From JBEEOW01 sp041191405 (GTDB lineage Bacteria; Bacteroidota; Bacteroidia; Cytophagales; UBA9547): a DNA stretch of 64,000 nt. The notes beneath the pieces are model-generated. The model saw nothing but the letters and a program-made list of their open reading frames with translations, was not told where the DNA came from and did no database searches. Each line of letters opens with the position of its first letter. Position 1 is the stretch's first letter. Both the position numbers and the translations under genes were made by a program. The stretch spans positions 1-64,000 of the forward strand of contig JBEEOW010000014.1 in NCBI GenBank assembly GCA_041191405.1. Direction: 5' to 3'. Shown here piece by piece: positions 18,358-26,766 of this stretch.

Positions 18358-18385
18358 GACTTTTTGATTTTATATACTATTTTGG

Positions 18386-18416
18386 TTGAACCCAAACGAG
18401 TTTTCATTTATATTTG
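18386..18416 (+). promoter_or_regulatory. Bacteroidota-type promoter for lutB
   Basis: TTG (18386-18388), 20 bases, TATATTTG (18409-18416). It overlaps a possible upstream TTG start (18414) and so argues for the ATG at 18450 as the real lutB start. Confidence 0.75.
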
Positions 18417-18449
18417 CTAAAATCCCTCGAATTAAATAAAATACTTAAA

Positions 18450-19835
18450 ATGTCGCACGCAGATAAGTTTTTAAAACAAGCCGATCAAAAAGCATTTGAT
18501 TTAAAACATAGAGATACTATTCGCTTTAATATGGGAAGGTATAATGCTGCGGTTTCTGTTGGTAAGCAAATTTATTCAAATAATGAATTGGCTCGTCAAC
18601 GTGCTTCGTATATCAAAACTCAGGCTATTGAAAACTTAGATAAATATTTACTTGAGTTTGAATCTAATTTTACAAAAAATGGAGGAAAAGTAATTTGGGC
18701 TCGTGATAAAAAAGAAGCTTTAGATGAAATTTGGAAGATTTTTGAAGCTAACAAAGCAAAATCTGTAGTGAAATCCAAAACAATGGTTTCTGAGGAGATT
18801 GGTTTGAATGAATTTTTAGAACATAAAGGCGTTGAGACAGTTGAAACAGATTTAGGTGAATATATAGTACAATTGGCAGGTGAAAAACCATACCATATTG
18901 TTACACCTGCTATGCATAAATCTCGTCAGGATATTGCGAAATTATTTACCGAAAAATTAAAAATACCTTATACCGAAGATCCTCAGGAGTTGACACTAAC
19001 TGCTCGTAAATTATTAAGAAACAAATATTTGCAAGCAAAAATAGGTATAACAGGAGCTAATTTTATTTTACCTGATATTGGTGGTATTGCTGTAACTGAA
19101 AATGAAGGAAATGCTAGAATGAGTACTTCTTTTCCTAAGATTCAGATTTCGATTGTTGGTATTGAAAAAATGCTAACATCATTTAACGACTTAGATTTAT
19201 TTTGGCCATTATTGGCAACAAGCGGAACTGGTCAACAGGTTACGGTTTACAATAGCATCATGACTGGTCCTCGCAAATCTAATGAAATAGATGGGCCAGA
19301 GGAAATGTATGTTATATTGTTGGATAATGGTAGAACTAATTTATTGGCTGACCCTGAGAAACGTCAGGCTTTGAATTGTATTCGTTGTGGAGCGTGTTTA
19401 AATGCTTGTCCGGTTTATAAAAATATTGGCGGACACACATATAACACCGCTTACAGTGGACCAATTGGTTCTGTAATTACACCACAAATGCAAGGCTTGG
19501 ACGAGTTTAAGCACATGAGTTATTCAAGTTCATTGTGTGGCGCTTGTACATCTGTTTGCCCTGTTAAAATAGATATTCATAATTTATTGTTGTTGAACAG
19601 AAAGCAAGCTGTTGACGAAAAATTAGTACCAACAAGCGAAAAAATTGCTTTTGGATTGTGGAAAAATGGCGTGTTGAAACGTAGTAAATTGAATTTTGCT
19701 CCAAGTGGATTAAAAAATATTGTTATTGCCTCTTTATTCCGACAATCATGGGGGAAACGTAGAGGCATGATGAAAGCTGCCCCAAAATCATTTAATGAAC
19801 TTTGGCAAGAAAGAAGAGAAGGTGGTAAAAAGTAA
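18450..19835 (+). CDS. lutB: LutB-like lactate utilisation iron-sulfur protein
   Basis: Subunit of the LutABC-type L-lactate oxidation complex. The protein (461 residues from MSHADKFLKQ) has the LutB/LUD domain, with GITGANFILPDIGGIAVTEN and NEGNARMSTSFP. Two 4Fe-4S motifs follow: CIRCGACLNACP near residue 309 and CGACTSVCP near 361. The frame is open to a TTG at 18414, but that codon lies in the -7 box of the promoter at 18386-18416. No lutA or lutC is next to it; the HdrB-like gene at 14338 is the nearest possible LutA analogue. Confidence 0.9.
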   Translation: MSHADKFLKQADQKAFDLKHRDTIRFNMGRYNAAVSVGKQIYSNNELARQRASYIKTQAIENLDKYLLEFESNFTKNGGKVIWARDKKEALDEIWKIFEANKAKSVVKSKTMVSEEIGLNEFLEHKGVETVETDLGEYIVQLAGEKPYHIVTPAMHKSRQDIAKLFTEKLKIPYTEDPQELTLTARKLLRNKYLQAKIGITGANFILPDIGGIAVTENEGNARMSTSFPKIQISIVGIEKMLTSFNDLDLFWPLLATSGTGQQVTVYNSIMTGPRKSNEIDGPEEMYVILLDNGRTNLLADPEKRQALNCIRCGACLNACPVYKNIGGHTYNTAYSGPIGSVITPQMQGLDEFKHMSYSSSLCGACTSVCPVKIDIHNLLLLNRKQAVDEKLVPTSEKIAFGLWKNGVLKRSKLNFAPSGLKNIVIASLFRQSWGKRRGMMKAAPKSFNELWQERREGGKK

Positions 19836-19871
19836 ATGCGAAACTTTGGGTTTCGCATTTACTTTTTTAAT
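19831..19871 (+). terminator. Terminator overlapping the lutB stop codon
   Basis: Perfect 13-bp stem (19831-19843 with 19851-19863) and a T-run. The lutB stop codon (19833-19835) lies inside the left arm. It separates lutB from the convergent LptF/G gene. Confidence 0.85.
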
Positions 19872-19900
19872 GATTTTTTTTAGTGTATTTATTTTTAAAA

Positions 19901-20980
19901 TTACCTCGGTACTGTTTTATATAAAATACCTCCAATAAATGTAAATACTATATTTGGTACCCAAGCTCCAAGTAAAGGATGAAGTCCACCACCAGAAGTA
20001 ATACTTCGACTCATAATTACAAATATGATGTACACAAAGGCAAGTATAAATCCTAACGAAATTTGTAATGCTGTACCACCCCTTGATTTACGAGCAGATA
20101 CTATTACACCAATCATTGTTAAAATGATAATTGCAAAAGGATAAGTAAAACGTTCGTATTTTTCAATCAAGAAGGATTCAATATTTTCAGCACCTCTTAA
20201 TTTAAGTTTATTAATGTGTTTATCGAGTTCGTCAATTGTCATTTGTTCGTGCATCATGTACTGACTTTCAAAATCTTTTGCAGAAAGGTCAATCGATGTA
20301 TCGAGTGCTACACCTTTTTTTAATATTTCTTTGTTATTGGCAAATGAACGGAAGGTATAGTTTTCTAGTCTCCATTTTTTTAGAGAATCTATCCAAACTA
20401 TTCTATCTGATTTTAATTTATCATATACTTTATTGCTATCAATAGTTTCGATAGTACATTGATAGCCAATGTGTGCAGTGTTGTTATAGCTCTCAAGGTA
20501 AATGTAACTTTTGGGAGCAATTTTTATGTGTACATTTCGAGCGTCATAATAAAATTGGTCTTTGTAGTATTTGTTTTCAAATTCTAATCTTTGTTTATTA
20601 GCTTGAGGAATTACCCATGCTCCAAGAATAAATATGCCTACCCCTAAAATTGAAGACGCTAATAAATAAGGTAGCATTAAACGTCTAAAGCTCATACCTG
20701 AGTTAAGCATTGCAATGATTTCAGTATGTCCAGCTAATTGTGCAGTTACAAATACTGTTGCAATAAATACAGTAATAGGGCTAAGCATATTAGCCATATA
20801 AGGAATAAAATGTATGAAGTATTCTTTGAAAATAAAACCAAAAGTAAGGTGATGTTTCATGAAATCACTATTTTTTTCGGTATAGTCAATTACACAAATA
20901 ATAGAAACGAGCACCAAAACCACAAAAAAGAATGTGGTTAACATCTTTTTTATAATATATCTGTCGAGAATTTTGAACAT
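19901..20980 (-). CDS. LptF/LptG family LPS-export permease
   Basis: Inner-membrane permease subunit of the LptBFG ABC transporter that extracts LPS. The 359 residues start MFKILDRYIIKKMLTTFFFV (typical YjgP/YjgQ start). Three N-terminal helices are followed by a periplasmic beta-jellyroll (about 130-255) and three C-terminal helices. The loop VIVSARKSRGGTALQISLG is typical of the family. It lies 22 bases downstream of tgt, a common pairing in Bacteroidota. Whether it is LptF or LptG cannot be decided from this copy alone. Confidence 0.9.
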   Translation of the reverse strand: MFKILDRYIIKKMLTTFFFVVLVLVSIICVIDYTEKNSDFMKHHLTFGFIFKEYFIHFIPYMANMLSPITVFIATVFVTAQLAGHTEIIAMLNSGMSFRRLMLPYLLASSILGVGIFILGAWVIPQANKQRLEFENKYYKDQFYYDARNVHIKIAPKSYIYLESYNNTAHIGYQCTIETIDSNKVYDKLKSDRIVWIDSLKKWRLENYTFRSFANNKEILKKGVALDTSIDLSAKDFESQYMMHEQMTIDELDKHINKLKLRGAENIESFLIEKYERFTYPFAIIILTMIGVIVSARKSRGGTALQISLGFILAFVYIIFVIMSRSITSGGGLHPLLGAWVPNIVFTFIGGILYKTVPR

Positions 20981-21002
20981 TGTATTAAGCTAAATATAAA
21001 TG

Positions 21003-22133
21003 TTAAAGTTTTTGTTGCATTTGGATAACCATTTTATCTTTCCAAGTTCTAAATGTGCCAGCTTGAATTTGCTTGCGAGCTTCTTTTACTAACCAAAGAT
21101 AAAATGATAAATTGTGTTGAGTAGCTATTTGAGCACCTAACATTTCTTTTGAATGTTGAAGGTGACGCAAAAATGCTTTTGAATAATTGGTACTTGCGTA
21201 ACAAGAAAGTGAGTAATCAATTGGAGAGAAATCGTTTTCCCACTTTTTATTTCTGATATTTATTACACCATTTGCGGTAAATAACATACCATTTCTTGCA
21301 TTACGAGTTGGCATTACACAGTCAAACATGTCAATTCCAAGAGCTATACATTCAAGAATATTCCAAGGAGTACCAACGCCCATTAAATAACGTGGTTTAT
21401 CTTTGGGTAGTATGCTGCAAACCAAAGAAGTCATTTCGTACATATCCTCCGCTGGTTCTCCAACCGAAAGTCCGCCAATGGCATTGCCTTCTCTGTTGTG
21501 GGAAGCAATTTCTTCTGCCGATTGCGTTCTTAAATCTTTATAAACACTACCTTGCACAATTGGGAAAAAATGTTGGTCGTATCCATATTTACCTTCAGTT
21601 TCATCAAAACGATCAATGCAACGTTTTAACCATCTGTGCGTCATGTGCATAGATTTTTTTGCATAATCATAATCACATGGGTAAGGCGTACACTCATCAA
21701 ATGCCATCATAATATCAGCACCGATAGTTCTTTGAATATCCATTACACCTTCAGGTGAAAAAAAATGTTTTGAACCATCAATATGCGATTTGAAAGTAAC
21801 ACCTTCTTCTTTGATTTTTCTAGTTCCAGAAAGTGAATATACTTGATAACCACCACTATCTGTTAAAATTGGTCCGTCCCAAGTATTGAATTTGTGCAAT
21901 CCTCCGGCTTTTTCAATGGTTTCTAAACCCGGACGCATATATAAATGGTAGGTATTTCCTAAAATAATTTGAGCTCCAACTTCCTCTTTAATTTCACGTT
22001 TGTGCATCGCTTTTACAGTACCAGCAGTTCCAACGGGCATAAAAATAGGTGTTTCAATTTGTCCGTGAGCTGTAGTAATTAAACCTGTTCGAGCACTAGT
22101 TTGCGAATCGTTTTGTTGAAGTTGGAAGAACAT
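21003..22133 (-). CDS. tgt: tRNA-guanine transglycosylase
   Basis: Exchanges guanine 34 for a queuosine precursor in tRNAs with GUN anticodons. The 376-residue protein has the catalytic motifs DSGGYQVYSL and FDCVMPTRNARNG (nucleophilic Asp), plus GGLSVGEP. The zinc site usually has three cysteines and a histidine (CxCxxC...H), but here the stretch reads SLSCYASTNYSKAF. Only one cysteine remains, although the later histidine (TQHNLSFY) is kept. The zinc site is therefore likely altered or absent. The rest is typical. TATTTTTG on the minus strand at 22159-22166 may be its -7 box. Confidence 0.96.
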   Translation of the reverse strand: MFFQLQQNDSQTSARTGLITTAHGQIETPIFMPVGTAGTVKAMHKREIKEEVGAQIILGNTYHLYMRPGLETIEKAGGLHKFNTWDGPILTDSGGYQVYSLSGTRKIKEEGVTFKSHIDGSKHFFSPEGVMDIQRTIGADIMMAFDECTPYPCDYDYAKKSMHMTHRWLKRCIDRFDETEGKYGYDQHFFPIVQGSVYKDLRTQSAEEIASHNREGNAIGGLSVGEPAEDMYEMTSLVCSILPKDKPRYLMGVGTPWNILECIALGIDMFDCVMPTRNARNGMLFTANGVINIRNKKWENDFSPIDYSLSCYASTNYSKAFLRHLQHSKEMLGAQIATQHNLSFYLWLVKEARKQIQAGTFRTWKDKMVIQMQQKL

Positions 22134-22274
22134 ACTGTAATTTTAAAGCAATTGAGAACAAAAATAATCTATTCTAAAACAAAAATGGCAAAAAATGTGA
22201 AATGTTTTTGAAGAGGGGGTAAAGTAGAGAATTAGTTTTACAAAAATCATATTCTTTTAAATTAGATTCTCATT

Positions 22275-22417
22275 TTAGATTTATTTCATTTTCCTAGGGT
22301 TGAAACCCTAGGCTATAAAATTGGTCGTCCCTACAGGACTTCCTAGTTCCGTAATAAGTCCCATCCGGACGATGATATCATAGCCATGGGTTTTAACCCA
22401 TGGATTTCTAAATCTAA
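22275..22417. repeat. REP-like nested palindromic repeat
   Basis: Four hairpins arranged as a mirror image. The outer left is CCTAGGGTTGAAACCCTAGG (22293-22312) followed by CTAT. The outer right is CCATGGGTTTTAACCCATGG (22384-22403) preceded by ATAG. The inner pair is GTCC-ctaca-GGACTT and AAGTCC-catcc-GGAC. Flanking TTAGATTTA / TAAATCTAA (22275-22283, 22409-22417) extends the symmetry. The layout resembles a REP doublet moved by REP-associated tyrosine transposases. No transposase is present nearby. It fills much of the gap 22134-22515 between tgt and the glycosyltransferase, where no other feature was seen. Confidence 0.7.
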
Positions 22418-22515
22418 TAAAAGATAATGTTTATTTTTTTTTCCACATTAAATAAATCTGCCTTTCTAATTGGGTTTTGGCTAAAAAATGTATTATTTTG
22501 CTATTCGGATTTAAA

Positions 22516-23643
22516 ATGAACACAACATTGATTTTTGAGATTACATTAGGCGTATTTGGCTTAGCATTCCTTATTCAGTGCTACTATTATCTGTTTTATT
22601 TTTTGCGTTTAGCAAGATATAAAAACATCTATATTGAGCACAATAATACGAATAAAGGAGTGACTGTAATTGTTGCTGCTCATAACGAAATTGAAAATTT
22701 AGTTAACCTCATTCCCAACTTATTACACCAAGATTACCCAAATTTTGAAGTGATTATTGTTGATGATCGTTCAGTTGATGGAACAAATGATTTTTTGAAA
22801 GAACAATGTGCTAGAATCAGGAATTTAAGATATGTTACTGTAAAGGATACTCCTGAGTACATGAGTCCTAAAAAGTATGCATTAACCTTGGCAATAAAAG
22901 CTGCGGCAAATGATTTGTTGCTTTTTACTGATGCTGATTGTATTCCAGAAAGTAAAGATTGGATAAAATCAGTTGTGAATAAGTTTGCCATTAAAGGTAC
23001 CGAAATTGTAATTGGTTATTCGCCTTATGAACGTAAAAGTGGCTTATTGAATTTGTTTATTCGATTCGAAACATTCTTCACAGGCGTTCAATATTTATCA
23101 GCTTCTATTGCAGGTAAAACATACATGGGAGTTGGTAGAAATATGGCTTATCATAAAGATGTATTTTTTAGAAACAAAGGCTTTCATCCACACATGAAAG
23201 TGCTAAGTGGTTCTGATGATTTGTTTGTAAACCAAGTGGCAACAGCAACCAATACACAAGTATTGATTGAAAAACAAACGCAAACTACTTCTATTCCAAA
23301 AACATCATTTAAGTCGTGGTATATTCAAAAGGTTCGACATTTATCGGTTGGTAAATTGTACAAAAAAAGTACAAAACTTCATTTGATGTTTTATCCAATA
23401 AGTTTGGTTTTGTTTTTAGGGGCAGGAATGGCTACGTTATTTAGCTTAGATTATTGGGTTGTGGTGCCTATTGTTTATGGTGTGCGACTTATCATGTCGA
23501 GCACAATTTATTGGTATATATCAAAAAAACTCTCTCAAAAAATAGAAATATATTTATTTCCGGTATTAGAAATGCTTTATTTAATTTATATTTTTATATT
23601 TGGGATTATTAGTTACAGAGCAAAACGCATCAGATGGAATTAG
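22516..23643 (+). CDS. Membrane glycosyltransferase, family 2
   Basis: GT-A fold glycosyltransferase of 375 residues: one N-terminal transmembrane helix, then the catalytic domain with VTVIVAAHNEIENL, DDRSVDGTNDFL and the DxD-like FTDADCIP. QKVRHLSVGKLY stands where the QxxRW motif occurs, and at least two C-terminal helices follow. It probably adds sugars to a lipid or surface polysaccharide; the acceptor is unknown. The start is placed at ATG 22516 rather than at an upstream TTG (22477), which sits in a promoter-like A/T stretch. It overlaps the following sigma-factor gene by 10 bases, suggesting co-expression. Confidence 0.85.
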   Translation: MNTTLIFEITLGVFGLAFLIQCYYYLFYFLRLARYKNIYIEHNNTNKGVTVIVAAHNEIENLVNLIPNLLHQDYPNFEVIIVDDRSVDGTNDFLKEQCARIRNLRYVTVKDTPEYMSPKKYALTLAIKAAANDLLLFTDADCIPESKDWIKSVVNKFAIKGTEIVIGYSPYERKSGLLNLFIRFETFFTGVQYLSASIAGKTYMGVGRNMAYHKDVFFRNKGFHPHMKVLSGSDDLFVNQVATATNTQVLIEKQTQTTSIPKTSFKSWYIQKVRHLSVGKLYKKSTKLHLMFYPISLVLFLGAGMATLFSLDYWVVVPIVYGVRLIMSSTIYWYISKKLSQKIEIYLFPVLEMLYLIYIFIFGIISYRAKRIRWN

Positions 23644-24290
23644 AAGAAGGAAAAGAATTTTCAGATAAGGTCAATTTGGATACCAATATTGAAGGCAAAG
23701 ATTTTTCTGAGAAGGCGAAATTTGATTTTAAGCTTGTTGAAAGAGCAAGAGAAAATGACCAAAAGGCATTTGCAGAGCTAATGAAAAGGTATCGTAAGCC
23801 TGTATTCCATTTGATTTTAAAAATGGTTCGCAGTACCGACGATGCTGAAGATTTAACTATTGAGGCTTTTGCCAAAGCTTTCAGAAATTTATCGAAGTTT
23901 AATCCTGAATATACTTTCAGTACTTGGTTGTTTAGAATTGCAACTAACAACTGTATTGATTTTTTAAGAAAGAAAAAATTAAATACATTTAGTATTGACA
24001 ATGCTTATAAAGACGATAATGGCGACGAAGTAAGCATGGATATTCGTGATAGTAACCTGAATCCACAAGAGGAGGCAATTAAGGCTGAAAAAATTGAATT
24101 GGTAAAAGGCATTGTAACTAAGTTGCCAGCTAAATACCAGATTTTGGTACGTTTACGTTATTTCGATGAACTTTCATACGACGAAATTGCTGGTGAATTA
24201 GATGCTCCGCTCGGAACTGTAAAAGCACAATTGCATAGAGCTCGTGAGTTAATGTACGACTTAGTGAAAAATAAAAAAGATAGTATTTAA
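23634..24290 (+). CDS. ECF-type RNA polymerase sigma factor
   Basis: A 218-residue sigma-70 family factor of the ECF (group 4) type. Region 2 is clear (QKAFAELMKRYRKPVFHLIL, DAEDLTIEAFAKAFRNL, YTFSTWLFRIATNNCIDFLR). Region 4 follows (LPAKYQILVRLRYFDELSYD, EIAGELDAPLGTVKAQLHRA). An acidic N-terminal extension of about 30 residues precedes region 2. No anti-sigma gene is adjacent, so it may be controlled at the level of expression. It starts within the end of the glycosyltransferase gene. It is distinct from the FecR-linked sigma factor at 53924. Confidence 0.92.
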   Translation: MELEEGKEFSDKVNLDTNIEGKDFSEKAKFDFKLVERARENDQKAFAELMKRYRKPVFHLILKMVRSTDDAEDLTIEAFAKAFRNLSKFNPEYTFSTWLFRIATNNCIDFLRKKKLNTFSIDNAYKDDNGDEVSMDIRDSNLNPQEEAIKAEKIELVKGIVTKLPAKYQILVRLRYFDELSYDEIAGELDAPLGTVKAQLHRARELMYDLVKNKKDSI

Positions 24291-24538
24291 AAATTAAATT
24301 TATTTAAAATATTAAAAGAGATACTAACCCGTGCCAGATGACTCAACTTGACACTGGAAATAAATGGTTCTAGTTATACAAGTATATTAATTATGACAGG
24401 TTTAAGTTAAAAAAACAATTTCAAAGACCAAGATAAGTGGTACAACAACTATAACCAATATATCAACGTGTATAAGCGCTAGCATTGAGGTAATTCTCAA
24501 CCATAATATTACTAATAACTAAAATTATATAAATTAAA

Positions 24539-25198
24539 ATGAAGTCGATTTTGTTTAAAATAATAGGTTGTATATTTATACAGTTTATATTTTACTATAA
24601 TTCATTTTCACAAACAGTAAAGTTTGAATATCATGTAGATTCTGAGGGTGTTACTATCGATACATTGATGGTAAAATACGATATACCTCGAGAAACTGAT
24701 AAAATTAAATTTGAATTAGGTTCTGATTTTGGGCTAAATGATCTTGCATCATTGCAAGATTTAATAACTTTAAATTCAACAACTTCTGGTATAATAAAAT
24801 TATCAGAACCACGGATTAATGATGGTGCATTTTATGCTTGGTATATTTGTAAGGTATTTTTACCGTTAAAAGATGCAGATAAAAAAGTTAAATATTTAAA
24901 AGTTTCAATTCCAAATGCTGGAGCATTAGGAACATTTATTAGAACTAGAGATATTCTTACATCAATACCAGAAAACGAAGTTTATGAAGGTTTGACTGTA
25001 ATAAATAGTAAAGATTATAAAATAATAAGAAATGATTCAACTATTGAATATTGTGTTTCCATAATATCACTTTCAGGTGCTGTAAGTCTGTTGAATCAAC
25101 CGTTATTAAGTGGAACTGAAATTAATTTATTTCATAATCAAATTGCATTAGTGAATATCAAAAATAGTCAAAATGTAAAAATTGTAAAGTTTTATTAA
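24539..25198 (+). CDS. Secreted hypothetical protein
   Basis: A 219-residue protein with an N-terminal signal peptide (about residues 1-25, hydrophobic, ending NSFSQ). The mature part is beta-rich and polar. No family was recognised, and it lacks a T9SS sorting tail. The 248 bases before it contain no gene. It stands alone, with a strong terminator behind it. It could be a lineage-specific exported protein. Confidence 0.55.
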   Translation: MKSILFKIIGCIFIQFIFYYNSFSQTVKFEYHVDSEGVTIDTLMVKYDIPRETDKIKFELGSDFGLNDLASLQDLITLNSTTSGIIKLSEPRINDGAFYAWYICKVFLPLKDADKKVKYLKVSIPNAGALGTFIRTRDILTSIPENEVYEGLTVINSKDYKIIRNDSTIEYCVSIISLSGAVSLLNQPLLSGTEINLFHNQIALVNIKNSQNVKIVKFY

Positions 25199-25225
25199 GA
25201 TGCGATTTCGTTTCTGACAGGGTAG

Positions 25226-25258
25226 AAAGCGATTCAGAAATGAATCGCTTTTTTATTT
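25226..25258 (+). terminator. Rho-independent terminator
   Basis: Perfect 11-bp stem (25226-25236 with 25241-25251), GAAA tetraloop and T-run. It follows the secreted hypothetical gene. The bases from here to 25485 are A/T-rich and hold nothing that I recognise. Confidence 0.88.
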
Positions 25259-25485
25259 TATAAATATCTCTAATGCAAAGAATCCATATTTGTGTGCTTG
25301 GATTGCAAATACAGAATTAATGAAAAAGTGATTTTTTTGATTTAAGAACAATGCTGTATATTTTTTTGATTATTTGAAACTTTTTTAATTTTCTTAATTT
25401 GTAATCAATCTAAATTAGAAAAGTGTTGATAGTTAAGGTTTTATATTTCTAAGTTCTTGGTTTATATTTAATTCAATATAAAATA

Positions 25486-25896
25486 TTAACTAGCTACCAC
25501 AAATAGCCTTTGTATTGTTCTTGATCCGTTACTTATTATTTCAATAAAATATAACCCTTGTGGCAAGTCTCCTGTCTTTAAAGTGACAACATGTCTACCA
25601 ATACCAAATTCTTTATTAATTGTTAAGTAGTCATATTTTTTCCCAATAGTATTTAAAAGCGAAATTTCAACTTTAGAAACTTTTAAACTTGTAAATTCTA
25701 GTTTTGCATCTACTGAGGTAGGGTTGGGTGTAATTATAATATCAGTCAGATGTGGGATATCTTCAATACAAACATGAGCAGGAGCTTTATGTTTTATATT
25801 TGGTTGCTCCAATACACGTTTAGGCGGGTCAGCAAGTATAAGTTGACTCGAGGTTAATAGTAACCCAAATAATATGTGTATCTTTTTCAGTTTCAT
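25486..25896 (-). CDS. Mini T9SS protein: signal peptide plus type A sorting domain
   Basis: A 136-residue protein with a signal peptide (about 1-22, MKLKKIHILFGLLLTSSQLI). Only about 25 linker residues separate it from a complete T9SS type A C-terminal domain (about 50-136). This has the TPNPTSVDAKLEF start, the IGRHVVTLKTGDLPQGLYFI core and the RLFVV end. There is no room for a catalytic or binding domain. It could be a relic of a larger gene, but the signal peptide and frame are intact. It has no operon partner. Confidence 0.8.
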   Translation of the reverse strand: MKLKKIHILFGLLLTSSQLILADPPKRVLEQPNIKHKAPAHVCIEDIPHLTDIIITPNPTSVDAKLEFTSLKVSKVEISLLNTIGKKYDYLTINKEFGIGRHVVTLKTGDLPQGLYFIEIISNGSRTIQRLFVVAS

Positions 25897-26069
25897 GGTA
25901 AGCGAACAAATATAAGCTAAGAATCAAACTTTCCCAATAACAATGCCAGTTTTGTTTAACTTAATAAATAAATAACCATTTTTACTTTCTAATTTTGATT
26001 TTTTTATTGAAGTTTGAACAAACAATTAGGACTTAATTGAGTTATAATTTCAAAAACAATTTATAGATT

Positions 26070-26699
26070 ATGTCATTAGTAGGAAAAAAAGCACCTTTAT
26101 TCGAGGCAGCAGCTGTAGTAAACGGCGAAATCGTTGAAAACTTTACATTAGAGCAGTTTTTAGGGAAAAAAGACATTGTTCTTTTCTTTTATCCTTTAGA
26201 TTTTACATTTGTTTGTCCAACTGAAATTATTTCATTTCAAGACAAACTTGCTGAATTTGAAAAAAGAAATACTCAGGTGATTGGTGTTTCTATTGATTCA
26301 CAATATACTCACTTAGCATGGGTAAATACGCCAAGAAATAATGGTGGAATCGCTGGTGTTACTTATCCACTTGTAGCTGATACAGGCAAAACTATTGCTA
26401 GTAACTATGGTGTTTTAGCTGGAGATTATACTTATAATGAAGAAGGTGAGTTAGTATTTGATGGTGCTCCAATTGCATACAGAGGTACATTTTTGATTGA
26501 TAAACAAGGTGTTATTCGTCATTATGTAATCAATGATTTCCCTCTAGGAAGAAACATTGATGAAACTTTAAGAATGGTTGATGCTTTACAATTCCACGAA
26601 GAGCATGGTGAAGTTTGTCCTGCAAACTGGGAAACTGGTAAAGAGGCAATCTCTGAGAGTCAAGCAAGTGTAGCAGCTTACTTAGGCAAAAACGCTTAA
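26070..26699 (+). CDS. Typical 2-Cys peroxiredoxin (AhpC/Prx1 type)
   Basis: Thiol peroxidase that reduces hydrogen peroxide and alkyl peroxides in the cytosol. In the 209-residue protein the peroxidatic Cys49 is in YPLDFTFVCPTE and the resolving cysteine near residue 183 is in GEVCPANW. Both are in their normal context. Length and motifs fit the Prx1/AhpC subfamily with a C-terminal tail. The gene is monocistronic and followed by a bidirectional terminator shared with the convergent TPR gene. Confidence 0.96.
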   Translation: MSLVGKKAPLFEAAAVVNGEIVENFTLEQFLGKKDIVLFFYPLDFTFVCPTEIISFQDKLAEFEKRNTQVIGVSIDSQYTHLAWVNTPRNNGGIAGVTYPLVADTGKTIASNYGVLAGDYTYNEEGELVFDGAPIAYRGTFLIDKQGVIRHYVINDFPLGRNIDETLRMVDALQFHEEHGEVCPANWETGKEAISESQASVAAYLGKNA

Positions 26700-26723
26700 T
26701 AAAGAAGTTTAAGTTAAAAAATA

Positions 26724-26766
26724 CAAAAAGCTGAGTTGATTATTTTTTCAACTCAGCTTTTTTCTT
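26724..26766. terminator. Bidirectional terminator between convergent genes
   Basis: Stem AAAAAGCTGAGTTGA / TCAACTCAGCTTTTTT with T-runs on both strands. The stop codon of the minus-strand TPR gene (26740-26742) lies in the loop, so the terminator overlaps coding sequence. Confidence 0.85.

Noticed and set aside
22213..22240. GGGGGTAA near tgt
   Set aside because: The first box is imperfect and nothing like TTGTC follows at 12 bases.
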